Assembly (NCBI RefSeq): GCF_014696105.1
Contig: NZ_JACJPO010000022.1
Coordinates: forward strand, 36,813 to 100,812
Origin: Microcoleus sp. FACHB-1515
GTDB taxonomy: Bacteria; Cyanobacteriota; Cyanobacteriia; Elainellales; Elainellaceae
Reading direction: 5' to 3'
Length of the DNA: 64,000 nt
The notes under the pieces were generated by a model, which did not search any database, was not told the origin of the DNA, and was given only the letters and a program-made list of their open reading frames with translations. Positions 56,382-64,000 of the stretch are shown here, piece by piece. Each line of letters opens with the position of its first letter. The stretch's first letter is position 1. The position numbers were made by a program, and so were the translations under genes.

Positions 56382-59042
56382 GTGCAATCGAGGGTGCGGC
56401 TTGGCTGCCACAGTCAAAAAAGCTACGATCAATCGCGGAGTCTTTTCGCAAATTGCTTGAGCGTATTTTCTCACCGCCACTCGATCGCCCGCCTGGGCTA
56501 TCTGCTGATCGTCACGTTGCTTGCGCCTGCGATCGCTCTGCCCGTTGCCGCCACTTCTCCGCCTGTGATTCAAGGTGTGCGTCAAGCGCCTGTGGTGCTG
56601 GGCGTGGTACGCAGTGCCGACAATGCGGCGCTGTGGCCGAATATTTCTGCTCGGTTGCAAGGCAGCGAATATCGCGTCATCGATTGGGATCAGGTGCGAT
56701 CGCCACAGGATCTCGCCTCGGTAACCGTCCTGTTTTTGCCCAGCGTTGAAACGATCAATTCCGCGCAACTGCTCGCCCTTGAAGCCTGGATGGGACAAGG
56801 TGGACGAGTGATTGTGACCGGAGCGATCGGCACGCAGTCGAGCTATGGCGTGCAGCAAGCGTTGCGATCGATCTTGGGTGCCTATTGGCAGCAGCCGATC
56901 GAGCAGCCAACTGTGTTGACGCTGCCGCGCCGCCGCACCGAACTTTGGGTGCAGCAGGGCGATACGCGATCGGCAATCGTGGGCGGCGTCTTGGGACAAA
57001 GCGGCGTGGCTAGCGAGTCGATCGCCACTTGGGGCAGTGCGAATCAAGCGGCGATCGTTGTGACAGGGCGCAGCGTTTTTCTCGGCTGGGAATGGGGCGA
57101 AACATCGAGCGAGTTCGATCGCACCTGGTTTCGAGCGGCGATCGGACGCTATGGCAGTTTGCAGGCAGGACGCGCGATCGAACCGACTCCCACTGCTCCC
57201 ACCGCTGCGATCGCCCAGCCCGTGCAGCCGACACCTGCTCAACCCACACAAGATCCAGCAGAGCAGGTTGCGCCCGCTCAAATGCAAGTGCAGCCGAGCG
57301 GCCAGCCCATTTCTGCGGCGGAAGCGATCGCCATGCAGCAAGAACTCGCCAGCCTGATCGGACGCTTCGAGAGTGCGCTGTTGGCGGGTGCGTCGGCGGA
57401 GAGTGCGATCGATCTGGCGGCGACCGAAGAAAAATCGCCGGACGCAAATGTCACGCCTGTCGGTCATTCTGCCCTGACGCAAGCGCGAGAGATTTTGGCG
57501 AATTTTCCACAACTGGTGCGCGATCGCAACTACAGCACCGCTCGTCAGCAGTGGATTTTGGCGCGGCGAACGCTGTGGGACAACTTTCCGACCGATCGAT
57601 TGATCGCGCAGCCGGAAATTCGAGCGATCTGGCTCGATCGCGGCACGATCGTCGAGGCGGGATCGCCGGAAGGGTTGGCGCAAGTGTTCGATCGACTGGC
57701 CGCAGCCGGAATCAATACGGTTTTCTTTGAAACGATTAACGCCGGATATCCGATTTATCCCAGTCAAATTGCGCCTCAGCAAAATCCGCTGGTGCGCGGC
57801 TGGGATCCGCTGGCAGCAGCGGTGGAACTGGCACATGCCCGCAACATGGAGCTTCACGCCTGGGTGTGGACGTTTGCAGCGGGAAATCAACTGCACAATC
57901 GGCTGGTGAGTCAGCCCAGCAGCTATCCTGGCCCGATTCTGGCCGCGCATCCCGACTGGGCAAACTACGACAATGCGGGCAACATGATTCCGGCAGGGCA
58001 AACCAAGCCGTTTCTCGATCCGGCGAATCCGCAAGCACGGCAATATTTGCTGAATTTGTTTGAGGAGATCGTGACGCGCTACAACGTCGATGGCTTGCAG
58101 TTAGACTACATTCGCTATCCGTTTCAAGATCTAAGCGCCAACCGCACTTATGGCTATGGAATCGCTGCACGACAGCAGTTTCAGCAGCTTACAGGCACAG
58201 ACCCGATCGCTCTGACGCCGCGCAGTCCGCTGTGGTCGCGCTGGACGCAATTTCGGATCGAGCAGGTCAATTCGTTTGTGGCGCAAACAGCGCAACTGCT
58301 CAGATCGCGAAGCGCTCCCGGAACGGTATCGCGGCGATCGAATTTGATTCTTTCCACTGCGGTTTTTCCCCTGCCGACAAGCGATCGCCTCAACCGCATT
58401 CAGCAGAACTGGGAGCTGTGGGCACAGCGGGGCGATGTTGATTTGATTGTGCCGATGAGCTACGCGATGGATACGAACGGACTGCTGCGATTGGCAAGTC
58501 CCTGGTTGACACGGGCGGATGTCGGGTCGGCTTTGGTGTTGCCCTCGATTCGGCTGCTGAACTTGCCAGAGGCAACCGCGATCGATCAAATTCAAGCCCT
58601 ACGCGATCTGCCCGCAGGCGGCTACTCGCTGTTTGCAGCGGAAAACCTCAGTGCCGGACTGCAAATTGTGTTCGATCGCACGCAGGGGCAAGCGGCTTCA
58701 CCGATTCCCTACCGTCAACCGTTTCAAGCAGCAGCGTTGCGATATGCGGCTCTGACTCGCGAATGGAGCTATTTGCTGGGACAAAATCAACTGGTAATTT
58801 CGCCCGATCAGCAGCAGGTGTGGCGATCGCAAGCTGCCGCGCTGGGCGAAGCGCTCGATCAACTGGCGGCTGATCCGTCTGAGGCGAATTTAGATTTGGC
58901 GCAGTCGCGATTGCGTCGCTTTCAGATTGCGTTTCCGGGCTGGATGCCAACATCAGACAGCTATCGAGTCCGCACCTGGCAAAATCGACTAGGGGCGATC
59001 GCCGATTTGCTGGCCTATGGCGATCGCCGACGTGAAGAGTAG
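56382..59042 (+). CDS. secreted GH10-like (GHL10/DUF187) glycoside hydrolase-like protein
   Basis: An 886-residue exported protein. GTG 56382 is 5 bases after the kinase stop; a TTG at about 56456 would give a shorter signal peptide. Hydrophobic ARLGYLLIVTLLAPAIALPVA is the signal sequence. Residues about 65-270 resemble a ThuA/glutamine-amidotransferase-like fold (VVLGVVRSADNAALW..VTVLFLPSVETINSAQLLALEAWMGQGGRVIV). A linker follows. Residues about 400-750 form a TIM barrel of the GHL10 family (EIRAIWLDRGTIVEAGSPE, GINTVFFETINAGYPIYPS, GLQLDYIRYPF, DLIVPMSYAMD). The substrate is probably a polysaccharide or wall glycan; this is unproven. Confidence 0.87.
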   Translation: MQSRVRLGCHSQKSYDQSRSLFANCLSVFSHRHSIARLGYLLIVTLLAPAIALPVAATSPPVIQGVRQAPVVLGVVRSADNAALWPNISARLQGSEYRVIDWDQVRSPQDLASVTVLFLPSVETINSAQLLALEAWMGQGGRVIVTGAIGTQSSYGVQQALRSILGAYWQQPIEQPTVLTLPRRRTELWVQQGDTRSAIVGGVLGQSGVASESIATWGSANQAAIVVTGRSVFLGWEWGETSSEFDRTWFRAAIGRYGSLQAGRAIEPTPTAPTAAIAQPVQPTPAQPTQDPAEQVAPAQMQVQPSGQPISAAEAIAMQQELASLIGRFESALLAGASAESAIDLAATEEKSPDANVTPVGHSALTQAREILANFPQLVRDRNYSTARQQWILARRTLWDNFPTDRLIAQPEIRAIWLDRGTIVEAGSPEGLAQVFDRLAAAGINTVFFETINAGYPIYPSQIAPQQNPLVRGWDPLAAAVELAHARNMELHAWVWTFAAGNQLHNRLVSQPSSYPGPILAAHPDWANYDNAGNMIPAGQTKPFLDPANPQARQYLLNLFEEIVTRYNVDGLQLDYIRYPFQDLSANRTYGYGIAARQQFQQLTGTDPIALTPRSPLWSRWTQFRIEQVNSFVAQTAQLLRSRSAPGTVSRRSNLILSTAVFPLPTSDRLNRIQQNWELWAQRGDVDLIVPMSYAMDTNGLLRLASPWLTRADVGSALVLPSIRLLNLPEATAIDQIQALRDLPAGGYSLFAAENLSAGLQIVFDRTQGQAASPIPYRQPFQAAALRYAALTREWSYLLGQNQLVISPDQQQVWRSQAAALGEALDQLAADPSEANLDLAQSRLRRFQIAFPGWMPTSDSYRVRTWQNRLGAIADLLAYGDRRREE

Positions 59043-59116
59043 CGCCTGTGTCACGGCTGCTCGCTAAGGTACGGCTGCCCGCTAAAGTAAAGATAAGTCA
59101 TACCCTAAACATCGGC

Positions 59117-59908
59117 ATGGATAACGAACGCATCGAATTACTGTCGCGCCGTGAAATTGAGAAAATGCGCGAAGCAGGTCAGTTCGCCGCTCAACTGCTG
59201 GCGCACCTAGAGCCAATGGTGAAGCCCGGAGTCAGCACGCTGGAACTGAACGATGAGGCAGAACGCTGGACGCAGGCAAGAGGTGCGAAAAGTGCGCCTT
59301 TGGGCTATCACGGCTTTCCCAAATCAATTTGCACCAGCGTCAATGAAGTTGTGTGTCACGGCGTTCCGAGTGCGAAAGACATTCTCAAGGACGGTGACAT
59401 TATCAATATTGACGTGACGCCGCTGGTGGACGGCTATCACGGTGATACATCCAGAACGTTCATCGTTGGTGAGGCAAGTCCGATCGCCCGCAAGCTGGTC
59501 GAAGTCACCGAGGAATGCATGATGCGCGGCATTGCCGCTGTCAAGCCCGGAGGCAGAATTGGCGATATTGGTGCGGCAATTCAAGAATATGCCGAAGCAA
59601 ACGGCTTTTCGGTCGTGCGTGATTTTGTCGGACATGGTGTCAGTCGCGTTTTTCACACCGCGCCGCAAATTCCTCACTACGGCACGCGCGGCAAAGGGAA
59701 AAAGCTGCGTCCCGGCATGGTTTTTACGATCGAACCGATGATCAACGAAGGCGGCTGGGAAGTGGTCAACACGCCGATTCCCGGTACAGAAATTACGCTG
59801 GGTGTCACCAAAGACGGCAAGCTGTCGGCGCAGTTTGAGCATACGATCGCCGTTACTGAAGAAGGCGTCGAAATCCTGACAATGCTGCCGCAGCTTGTCA
59901 CCGTCTAG
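59117..59908 (+). CDS. map: methionine aminopeptidase type I
   Basis: A 263-residue metalloprotease that removes the initiator Met from new proteins. ATG 59117 (MDNERIELL) is chosen. The pita-bread fold has metal ligands in DIINIDVTPLVDGYHGDTSRTF (two Asp), a His in FVGHGVSRVFHTAPQIPHYG and Glu in MVFTIEPMINEGG, and a final Glu in SAQFEHTIAVTEEG. SVNEVVCHGVPS is also diagnostic. Its stop codon overlaps the convergent EamA gene by four bases. Confidence 0.96.
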   Translation: MDNERIELLSRREIEKMREAGQFAAQLLAHLEPMVKPGVSTLELNDEAERWTQARGAKSAPLGYHGFPKSICTSVNEVVCHGVPSAKDILKDGDIINIDVTPLVDGYHGDTSRTFIVGEASPIARKLVEVTEECMMRGIAAVKPGGRIGDIGAAIQEYAEANGFSVVRDFVGHGVSRVFHTAPQIPHYGTRGKGKKLRPGMVFTIEPMINEGGWEVVNTPIPGTEITLGVTKDGKLSAQFEHTIAVTEEGVEILTMLPQLVTV

Positions 59909-60804
59909 GCAGAAAACAGCAGCCAAACTCCCACTATCGCCACAACTGCCCCCAGAATCGCTCTGGGGCTGACGCGATCTCCGGTGGCGATCGCCACTGG
60001 CAGCACAAACAGCGGACTTGTCGCGTTGAGCGACTGCGCGATTCCCGCTGCGGTGAATTTGAGCGCGATCTGCTGAAGCCAGATGCCCAAATATGTGCTG
60101 AAAAACGCAGTGATGGCGACAATGCTGAGCACGCGACGATTTCGCAATGGCTGCAATGCCTGCGCGGTTTGCCGCTGAGCCATCAGCCAGATCACCAAAA
60201 TCAGCATTCCCGCCGTCAGCCGAATCAGCGTGCTCCACAGCGGGGAAATGCTCGTTTGAGAAAAAGCAGCTCTCGATAGAACCGCGCCGCCTGCCTGCCC
60301 GATCGCCGCCAAAATGCCAAACCCAATGCCGCGCCAAGGTCGCAGAATCTTTTGCTCGCTGTTTGGCGTGCGCTCGATCACAACCCAGGTCACACCCGCG
60401 ATCGTCAGCGCAATTCCGACCCACGCCTGCCAGCCCAGCGTCTCCTGCAAAAAAATCAGTGCCAACACTGCCGTCAAGGGTGGAGCGAGAGCTTCTAGCA
60501 GCAGGGCGCGTCTCGCTCCCAGGCAGTAGAGCGCTTCAAAATAAGCCGTATCGCCCATGCCGATGCCGATCGCTCCGCTGACCATCAGCAGCAGAACCGC
60601 GATCGGCGTTGTATTCGGGGCAAGATCGCCGCTGAGCAAAATCGTCAGCAGTAGCAGCGCGATCGAAATCACGCCTTTTGCCAAATTGATCATCAAGGGA
60701 CTGAGCGATCGCGCAATGCCGACATAAACGACGGCAGCGATCGCCCAAATCAAAGCAGAAGAAAGAGCAGCGAGTTCGCCGCGAAAATGAAGGAGATCGG
60801 ACAT
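59905..60804 (-). CDS. EamA/DMT family membrane transporter
   Basis: A 299-residue inner-membrane protein with about ten hydrophobic helices in two EamA repeats (first: GELAALSSALIWAIAAVVYVG; second: GIGFGILAAIGQAGGAVLSRAAF). Members move small metabolites such as amino acids; the substrate is unknown. Length is normal. It runs divergent from nothing close and converges on map. The oxidoreductase gene downstream ends 35 bases before on the same strand. Confidence 0.9.
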   Translation of the reverse strand: MSDLLHFRGELAALSSALIWAIAAVVYVGIARSLSPLMINLAKGVISIALLLLTILLSGDLAPNTTPIAVLLLMVSGAIGIGMGDTAYFEALYCLGARRALLLEALAPPLTAVLALIFLQETLGWQAWVGIALTIAGVTWVVIERTPNSEQKILRPWRGIGFGILAAIGQAGGAVLSRAAFSQTSISPLWSTLIRLTAGMLILVIWLMAQRQTAQALQPLRNRRVLSIVAITAFFSTYLGIWLQQIALKFTAAGIAQSLNATSPLFVLPVAIATGDRVSPRAILGAVVAIVGVWLLFSA

Positions 60805-60839
60805 GGGGTGTCGGGAAGCGAATATCGGCAGAAGAAACG

Positions 60840-62363
60840 TTAGACGCTGGGCTGAAGGCGATTCCAGTCTTCCAGCAGGGCGATCGAGCGATCTAGGGAA
60901 ACCAGCGAATTGGCGCAGAGAATGCCAGAAGCGGCAACAGCGGGAACACCAATTCCAGGCAGAGTGCTATCGCCAACGCGAAATAGATTGGCGATCGGCA
61001 TCCGCTGACTCGGAAATAAACCGTCTTTCGCGGCAATTCCGGCTCCATAGGTTCCCTGATGGCGGCGCAAATAGCGGGCATGAGTGAGCGGCGTGCCAAT
61101 CAGTTCGAGGACGATGCGATCGCGCAAATCGGGAATCACTCGCTCCAAAGCGCGGTAGAGAGATTGGGCGCGATCGCGCTTGCGTTCTGCATAGGAAGCG
61201 TCGCGCTGCCAGTCAGCAAACGGTTCGAGCGTGTAGGCATGGACGACATGATGTCCGGAAGGGGCAAGATCGGCATCCCAAACGGAGGGAATCGAAATCA
61301 TGCAGGTGTTTCCGGGTGTTGTCAGGTCGCAATCGTCTGAGTGAACGACGACGTGATGTCCCGTGAGATGTTCGAGACCGTCCGATCGAATGCCCAAATG
61401 CAGATGCATGAAGCTGTCGATCGCCGGAGTTTCCAGCGATTTTTGGCGAAAGCGATCGGGCAAATCATCAGGCTGCAAAAGCTGCGAATAGGTATCCCAA
61501 ATCGACGCATTCGAGATGACGACATTCGCCTTGAGAACTTCACCATTCCGCAGGCGGACGCCGATCGCTTTTCCATCTTTCAGCAAAATTCGATCGACAT
61601 GAGCATTCAGCCGCAGCCTGCCGCCCCAGCGTTCCAATCCTCGGACGAGGGCTTGCACGATCGCACCGCTGCCCCCAATTGGATAGTCGATCACCGAGTT
61701 CGATCGCTCGCCAAACATAAACGCCACTTCGGGGGCGATCGTGCCATCCGCCTTCAGCCCTGAAAGCAAAAAGCACTCCAAATCGATCAGGCGACGCACC
61801 CACGAATCGCGAATTGTGCGATCGAGCAAATCCCCGACCGAGCCTTGAATCGCGCCAATTTGCGGCAGCAGCTTCAGCAGCGAACCCGGATAGCGACTCA
61901 GCAGTGTGGGGATCAACTGCCAGTCCAGCCGCAGAGCGATCGTCGGAATATCGCGCATCGCCGCATACAGTTCCAGCAATCGCTGATTGAATCGCGCCAG
62001 TTCAATCGCCCCTTGCGGCGTGATCTCGCGCACCGCAGCCAAATAGCGATCGGCATTGCCATAAACCGGAAGCGTTCGATCGGGAAAATGATAGTGTCCA
62101 AACGGATCGTAGGCGATGGCCTCGATCGATTCACCTAGCACATCCAGCACCTGCCGCAGCGGATTGAGCGATCGCCGATCACTCAACCCACAGTAAAAAG
62201 ACGGCCCCGAATCAAAGCAAAACCCTTGTCGCTCAAAGCTGTGTGCTGCCCCACCCGCGATCGAATGACTTTCACAAACCGTCACCCCCCAGCCATACCG
62301 CGCCAGCAAACCACCCGCCACCAGCCCACCAATTCCACTGCCAATTACGATCGCCGTTTCCAT
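60840..62363 (-). CDS. FAD-dependent phytoene desaturase/carotenoid isomerase-like oxidoreductase
   Basis: A 507-residue flavoprotein. ATG 62363 starts METAIVIGSGIGGLVAGGLLARYGWGVTVCE, a textbook FAD-binding Rossmann fold. The upstream 55 open codons are Pro/His/Arg-rich and not protein-like. NVVISNASIWDTYSQ and the C-terminal FRVGDSTLPGIGVPAVAASGILCANSLV match the CrtI/CrtISO superfamily. Whether it acts on carotenoids or another lipid or retinoid cannot be told. A typical cyanobacterial CrtH is similar in length. No carotenoid gene is nearby. Confidence 0.85.
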   Translation of the reverse strand: METAIVIGSGIGGLVAGGLLARYGWGVTVCESHSIAGGAAHSFERQGFCFDSGPSFYCGLSDRRSLNPLRQVLDVLGESIEAIAYDPFGHYHFPDRTLPVYGNADRYLAAVREITPQGAIELARFNQRLLELYAAMRDIPTIALRLDWQLIPTLLSRYPGSLLKLLPQIGAIQGSVGDLLDRTIRDSWVRRLIDLECFLLSGLKADGTIAPEVAFMFGERSNSVIDYPIGGSGAIVQALVRGLERWGGRLRLNAHVDRILLKDGKAIGVRLRNGEVLKANVVISNASIWDTYSQLLQPDDLPDRFRQKSLETPAIDSFMHLHLGIRSDGLEHLTGHHVVVHSDDCDLTTPGNTCMISIPSVWDADLAPSGHHVVHAYTLEPFADWQRDASYAERKRDRAQSLYRALERVIPDLRDRIVLELIGTPLTHARYLRRHQGTYGAGIAAKDGLFPSQRMPIANLFRVGDSTLPGIGVPAVAASGILCANSLVSLDRSIALLEDWNRLQPSV

Positions 62364-62394
62364 CACCGCCTCCCGCCAGTCCTTTGCGATTGTA

Positions 62395-62640
62395 GCGAGG
62401 GGATGAGGTGTCGGGTGTTGGGGATTGGGGGTCGGGGGTCGGCAAAAGGCAGACGAGCAGCAGGCAACGGTTCGGAAGCGAGGGTCGCGGTCGGCACAGC
62501 CAATGCGAAGCGCCACATTGACACCCACGAGTCGCCCCTTGCGTAGGGTGCAGGGAAATGCAATCTCCCTGCTGGGGTTGGAGGTTTGGAGGAGGGGTGA
62601 AACCCCTAACCTCCAATGGTTCGGAAACCGGAAGTAATTT
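62395..62640. repeat. repeat-rich noncoding region with nested hairpins
   Basis: About 250 bases. At 62410-62440 there are GGGTGTT/GGGGATT/GGGGGTC-like heptamers. A CAGGGA..TCCCTG 6-bp hairpin lies at about 62550-62571. A long stem at 62578-62616 pairs TTGGAGGTT with AACCTCCAA outside AGGGGT-GAA-ACCCCT, with a six-base bulge. No protein-like frame exists here. It resembles the intergenic repeats of filamentous cyanobacteria. Confidence 0.65.
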
Positions 62641-62675
62641 GAAAGGCGATCGATCCTGCCACTTCCAAAAATCCC

Positions 62676-63026
62676 CTACCGAATCGCTCCGTTATAGTCC
62701 ACACTCACCGCAAAATCGCCCTTCATCACCGTCACAACCGTTTCGATCGTCGGCACAGCCGCAGGCGCACCCCCCACAAACCGAAACACCCAGCGATCGC
62801 CCTGATCCGTCACAGGCAAAGTTCCCATTCCATGCATCGCCGCCTCCGCCCGATAGCGACTCAATCCCCCATTCGTCCGCTCCGCCGCCTGCCGCGCCAA
62901 ATTTCTCGCTCGCAGCAAATCCCCTGGCTGCGATGGAACCACCTGCGCCACACTCGGCAACGGCTCAGACACAGGCGCAACCGACACAGGCATCAGCGCG
63001 ATCGCCACTTCCAACAATCCAATCAT
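62676..63026 (-). CDS. small secreted cyanobacterial protein
   Basis: A 116-residue protein. The N terminus (MIGLLEVAIALMPVSVAPVSEPLPSVAQ) is hydrophobic and may be a signal peptide. The rest, DLLRARNLARQAAERTNGGLSRYRAEAAMHG then VTDQGDRWVFRFVGGAPAAVPTIETVVTVMKGDFAVSVDYNG, has a helix-then-beta pattern resembling a small conserved cyanobacterial family without a known function. The opposite-strand open frame is a low-complexity shadow. Confidence 0.6.
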   Translation of the reverse strand: MIGLLEVAIALMPVSVAPVSEPLPSVAQVVPSQPGDLLRARNLARQAAERTNGGLSRYRAEAAMHGMGTLPVTDQGDRWVFRFVGGAPAAVPTIETVVTVMKGDFAVSVDYNGAIR

Positions 63027-63123
63027 TCAGTCTTGCCTAAATTCAACGCTCCCAGCTTGCCTAATTTCTTGGCAAATCGCCAAGCCTACGTGACAGAAAA
63101 TCGCGATCGCTACAGTTCGATCG

Positions 63124-63672
63124 CTACAGCCAATGCTGCGGATAGCGGCGTCCGGGCAGCAAATTATTCAAAACCAGCGTACAGAGAATAATCACGATCG
63201 AGCCTGCCAAAACCGGAGTCCACAAAAAATCCCACGAAACGCCGCTCATCACTCCGACCAGCGCCACCGCCCCACCCGGCGGATGTAGCGTCCGCGTTAG
63301 CTGCATCAGCTTGATTGCCGTTGCCACCGCGATCGCCATCACCCAAGGCTCCGTGCCAAAAAGCTGCACAAACGCAATACACACGATCGCCCCCAAACAA
63401 TTGCCACCGATGACATTGCGCGGCTGAGCCAAAGGGCTTTCGGGAATGGCAAACAGCAACACTGCCGATGCCCCAAATGGCGCAGCAATCAGCGGATAGC
63501 GTGTGTGAACCGAAAGATAAGCCAGTGCCGCAATCCCCAAAAAACTACCAATCCAGGAAAACAGCATTTGAGCGAACGAAAAGCGCGGCTGATAGGCAGC
63601 AGAAAATCCAGCCTGCAAATGAGCTACTGGCAGATTATGCAGCCGCTCTCGCAAAGGACTTGCCTTTTTCAT
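63124..63672 (-). CDS. HPP family membrane protein
   Basis: A 182-residue protein starting MKKASPLRERLHNL (ATG 63672). It has four predicted membrane helices (MLFSWIGSFLGIAALAYL, PLIAAPFGASAVLLFAIP, CLGAIVCIAFVQLFG, VLAGSIVIILCTLVL). The family signature TRTLHPPGGAVAL gives the HPP name. Cyanobacterial and plastid HPP proteins have been linked to nitrite transport, but the substrate of this one is not shown by sequence. A longer start upstream is possible but adds an unlikely sequence. Confidence 0.88.
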   Translation of the reverse strand: MKKASPLRERLHNLPVAHLQAGFSAAYQPRFSFAQMLFSWIGSFLGIAALAYLSVHTRYPLIAAPFGASAVLLFAIPESPLAQPRNVIGGNCLGAIVCIAFVQLFGTEPWVMAIAVATAIKLMQLTRTLHPPGGAVALVGVMSGVSWDFLWTPVLAGSIVIILCTLVLNNLLPGRRYPQHWL

Positions 63673-63867
63673 ATGAAAAAATTGGTTGAAGCTTGTTTGT
63701 GAAATGTTAATTAATGTCAGGATACCGTGACAATTCAGCCAAAAACAGAAAAATAGTATTTTCAAACACAGAATTTTCCTATATGTTTCCTTTAATTTCG
63801 CTTATGCCGTTTACGGCGTGAGATCGATCGCCCCCAGCCGACAGCCGCTCCTCAACGCCCGCCCCCT

Positions 63868-64000
63868 CAGGGCAAACGCATCTAAATTGAGGTTGGAGTA
63901 ATTGGGGTAGGATGCAGGCTTACGCTAAATCTGCTCCATGTCATGGATGAATTGACGATTGCTCCGACCATTCTCAACCATTTTGCCAGCCTGGAAGATC
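63868..64000 (+). mobile_element. left end of a probable ISAs1-type insertion sequence (cut by window edge)
   Basis: CAGGGCAAACGCATCTAAA at 63868 has the CAGGG start typical of ISAs1-family terminal repeats. About 75 bases on, an ATG opens a frame reading MDELTIAPTILNHFASLED, whose HFASLED matches the N terminus of ISAs1 transposases (often HFS.LEDPR). The element and its other end lie outside, so neither target duplication nor intactness can be judged. Confidence 0.5.
63942..64000 (+). CDS. N terminus of a probable ISAs1 family transposase (partial)
   Basis: ATG at 63942 begins MDELTIAPTILNHFASLED before the window ends. The 19 codons show the HFASLED motif of ISAs1-type transposases. This is a short match, so the call rests also on the adjacent CAGGG terminal-repeat-like sequence. 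Confidence 0.45.

Noticed and set aside
56238..58043. 601-codon minus-strand open frame over the hybrid kinase end and GHL10 gene
   Set aside because: It is antisense to two well-supported genes; its Arg/His/Gln-rich composition has no motifs and follows from their codon bias.
62558..63040. 160-codon plus-strand Pro/Ser-rich frame
   Set aside because: Mostly antisense to the small secreted protein, whose frame has a conserved-looking domain.

Overview
The window is chromosomal DNA from a cyanobacterium. The evidence is a lone allophycocyanin beta-18 gene (apcF), cyanobacterial-type glutamine synthetase with a perfect NtcA promoter, an atpD-atpC (beta-epsilon) pair separated from the rest of the ATP synthase operon, ClpC, a CobA-HemD fusion, and very frequent copies of the GCGATCGC (HIP1) palindrome. 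Dispersed hairpin repeats and CCCTAA-like heptamers resemble those of filamentous Leptolyngbya/Oscillatoria-type genomes; that placement is inference. I saw no tRNA, rRNA or CRISPR array.

Layout. 0-9.5 kb: a B12-binding radical SAM gene cut by the left edge, an unknown protein, a glutathione-reductase-like enzyme, Dps, a RemA-like protein, a spore-photoproduct-lyase homologue, a TPR-retropepsin protein, a phosphoribosyltransferase, family-4 uracil-DNA glycosylase and a PEP-CTERM surface protein. 9.5-22.5 kb: purine permease, DUF429 protein, a large unknown gene with an apparent 5' frameshift, a YbjN-like protein, coaE, cobA-hemD, a 1136-residue PstS-like/DUF4912 membrane fusion, a HutX-like protein coupled to a secreted protein, and tsaB. 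22.5-30.7 kb: a kinase-WD40 protein, ychF, a Pro-rich small protein, miaB, a second PEP-CTERM protein, atpD and atpC. 30.8-36.2 kb: CHASE2 Ser/Thr kinase, FecR-domain protein and a predicted outer-membrane barrel, all on one strand. 36.2-49.5 kb: clpC, a decayed transposase end, glnA, apcF, an ABC1-type kinase, recN, a pentapeptide-repeat protein, cysH, a glutaredoxin-like protein and murE. 49.7-64 kb: a DICT histidine kinase whose phospho-accepting His is Gln, a DUF2949 protein, an L,D-transpeptidase, an unknown cyanobacterial protein, a four-PAS hybrid kinase, a GH10-like secreted protein, map, an EamA transporter, a CrtI/CrtISO-type oxidoreductase, a small secreted protein, an HPP membrane protein and, at the right edge, the start of a probable ISAs1-type insertion sequence.

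Most genes are housekeeping or light/nitrogen physiology. The less ordinary content is in envelope and signalling genes: the CHASE2-FecR-barrel cluster, the PstS-TM-DUF4912 fusion, and the DICT kinase lacking its His. These are the best candidates for undescribed biology. Start codons were moved from the longest open frame wherever a Shine-Dalgarno sequence or family length favoured an internal start. Hand-counted coordinates for short sites may be off by a base.
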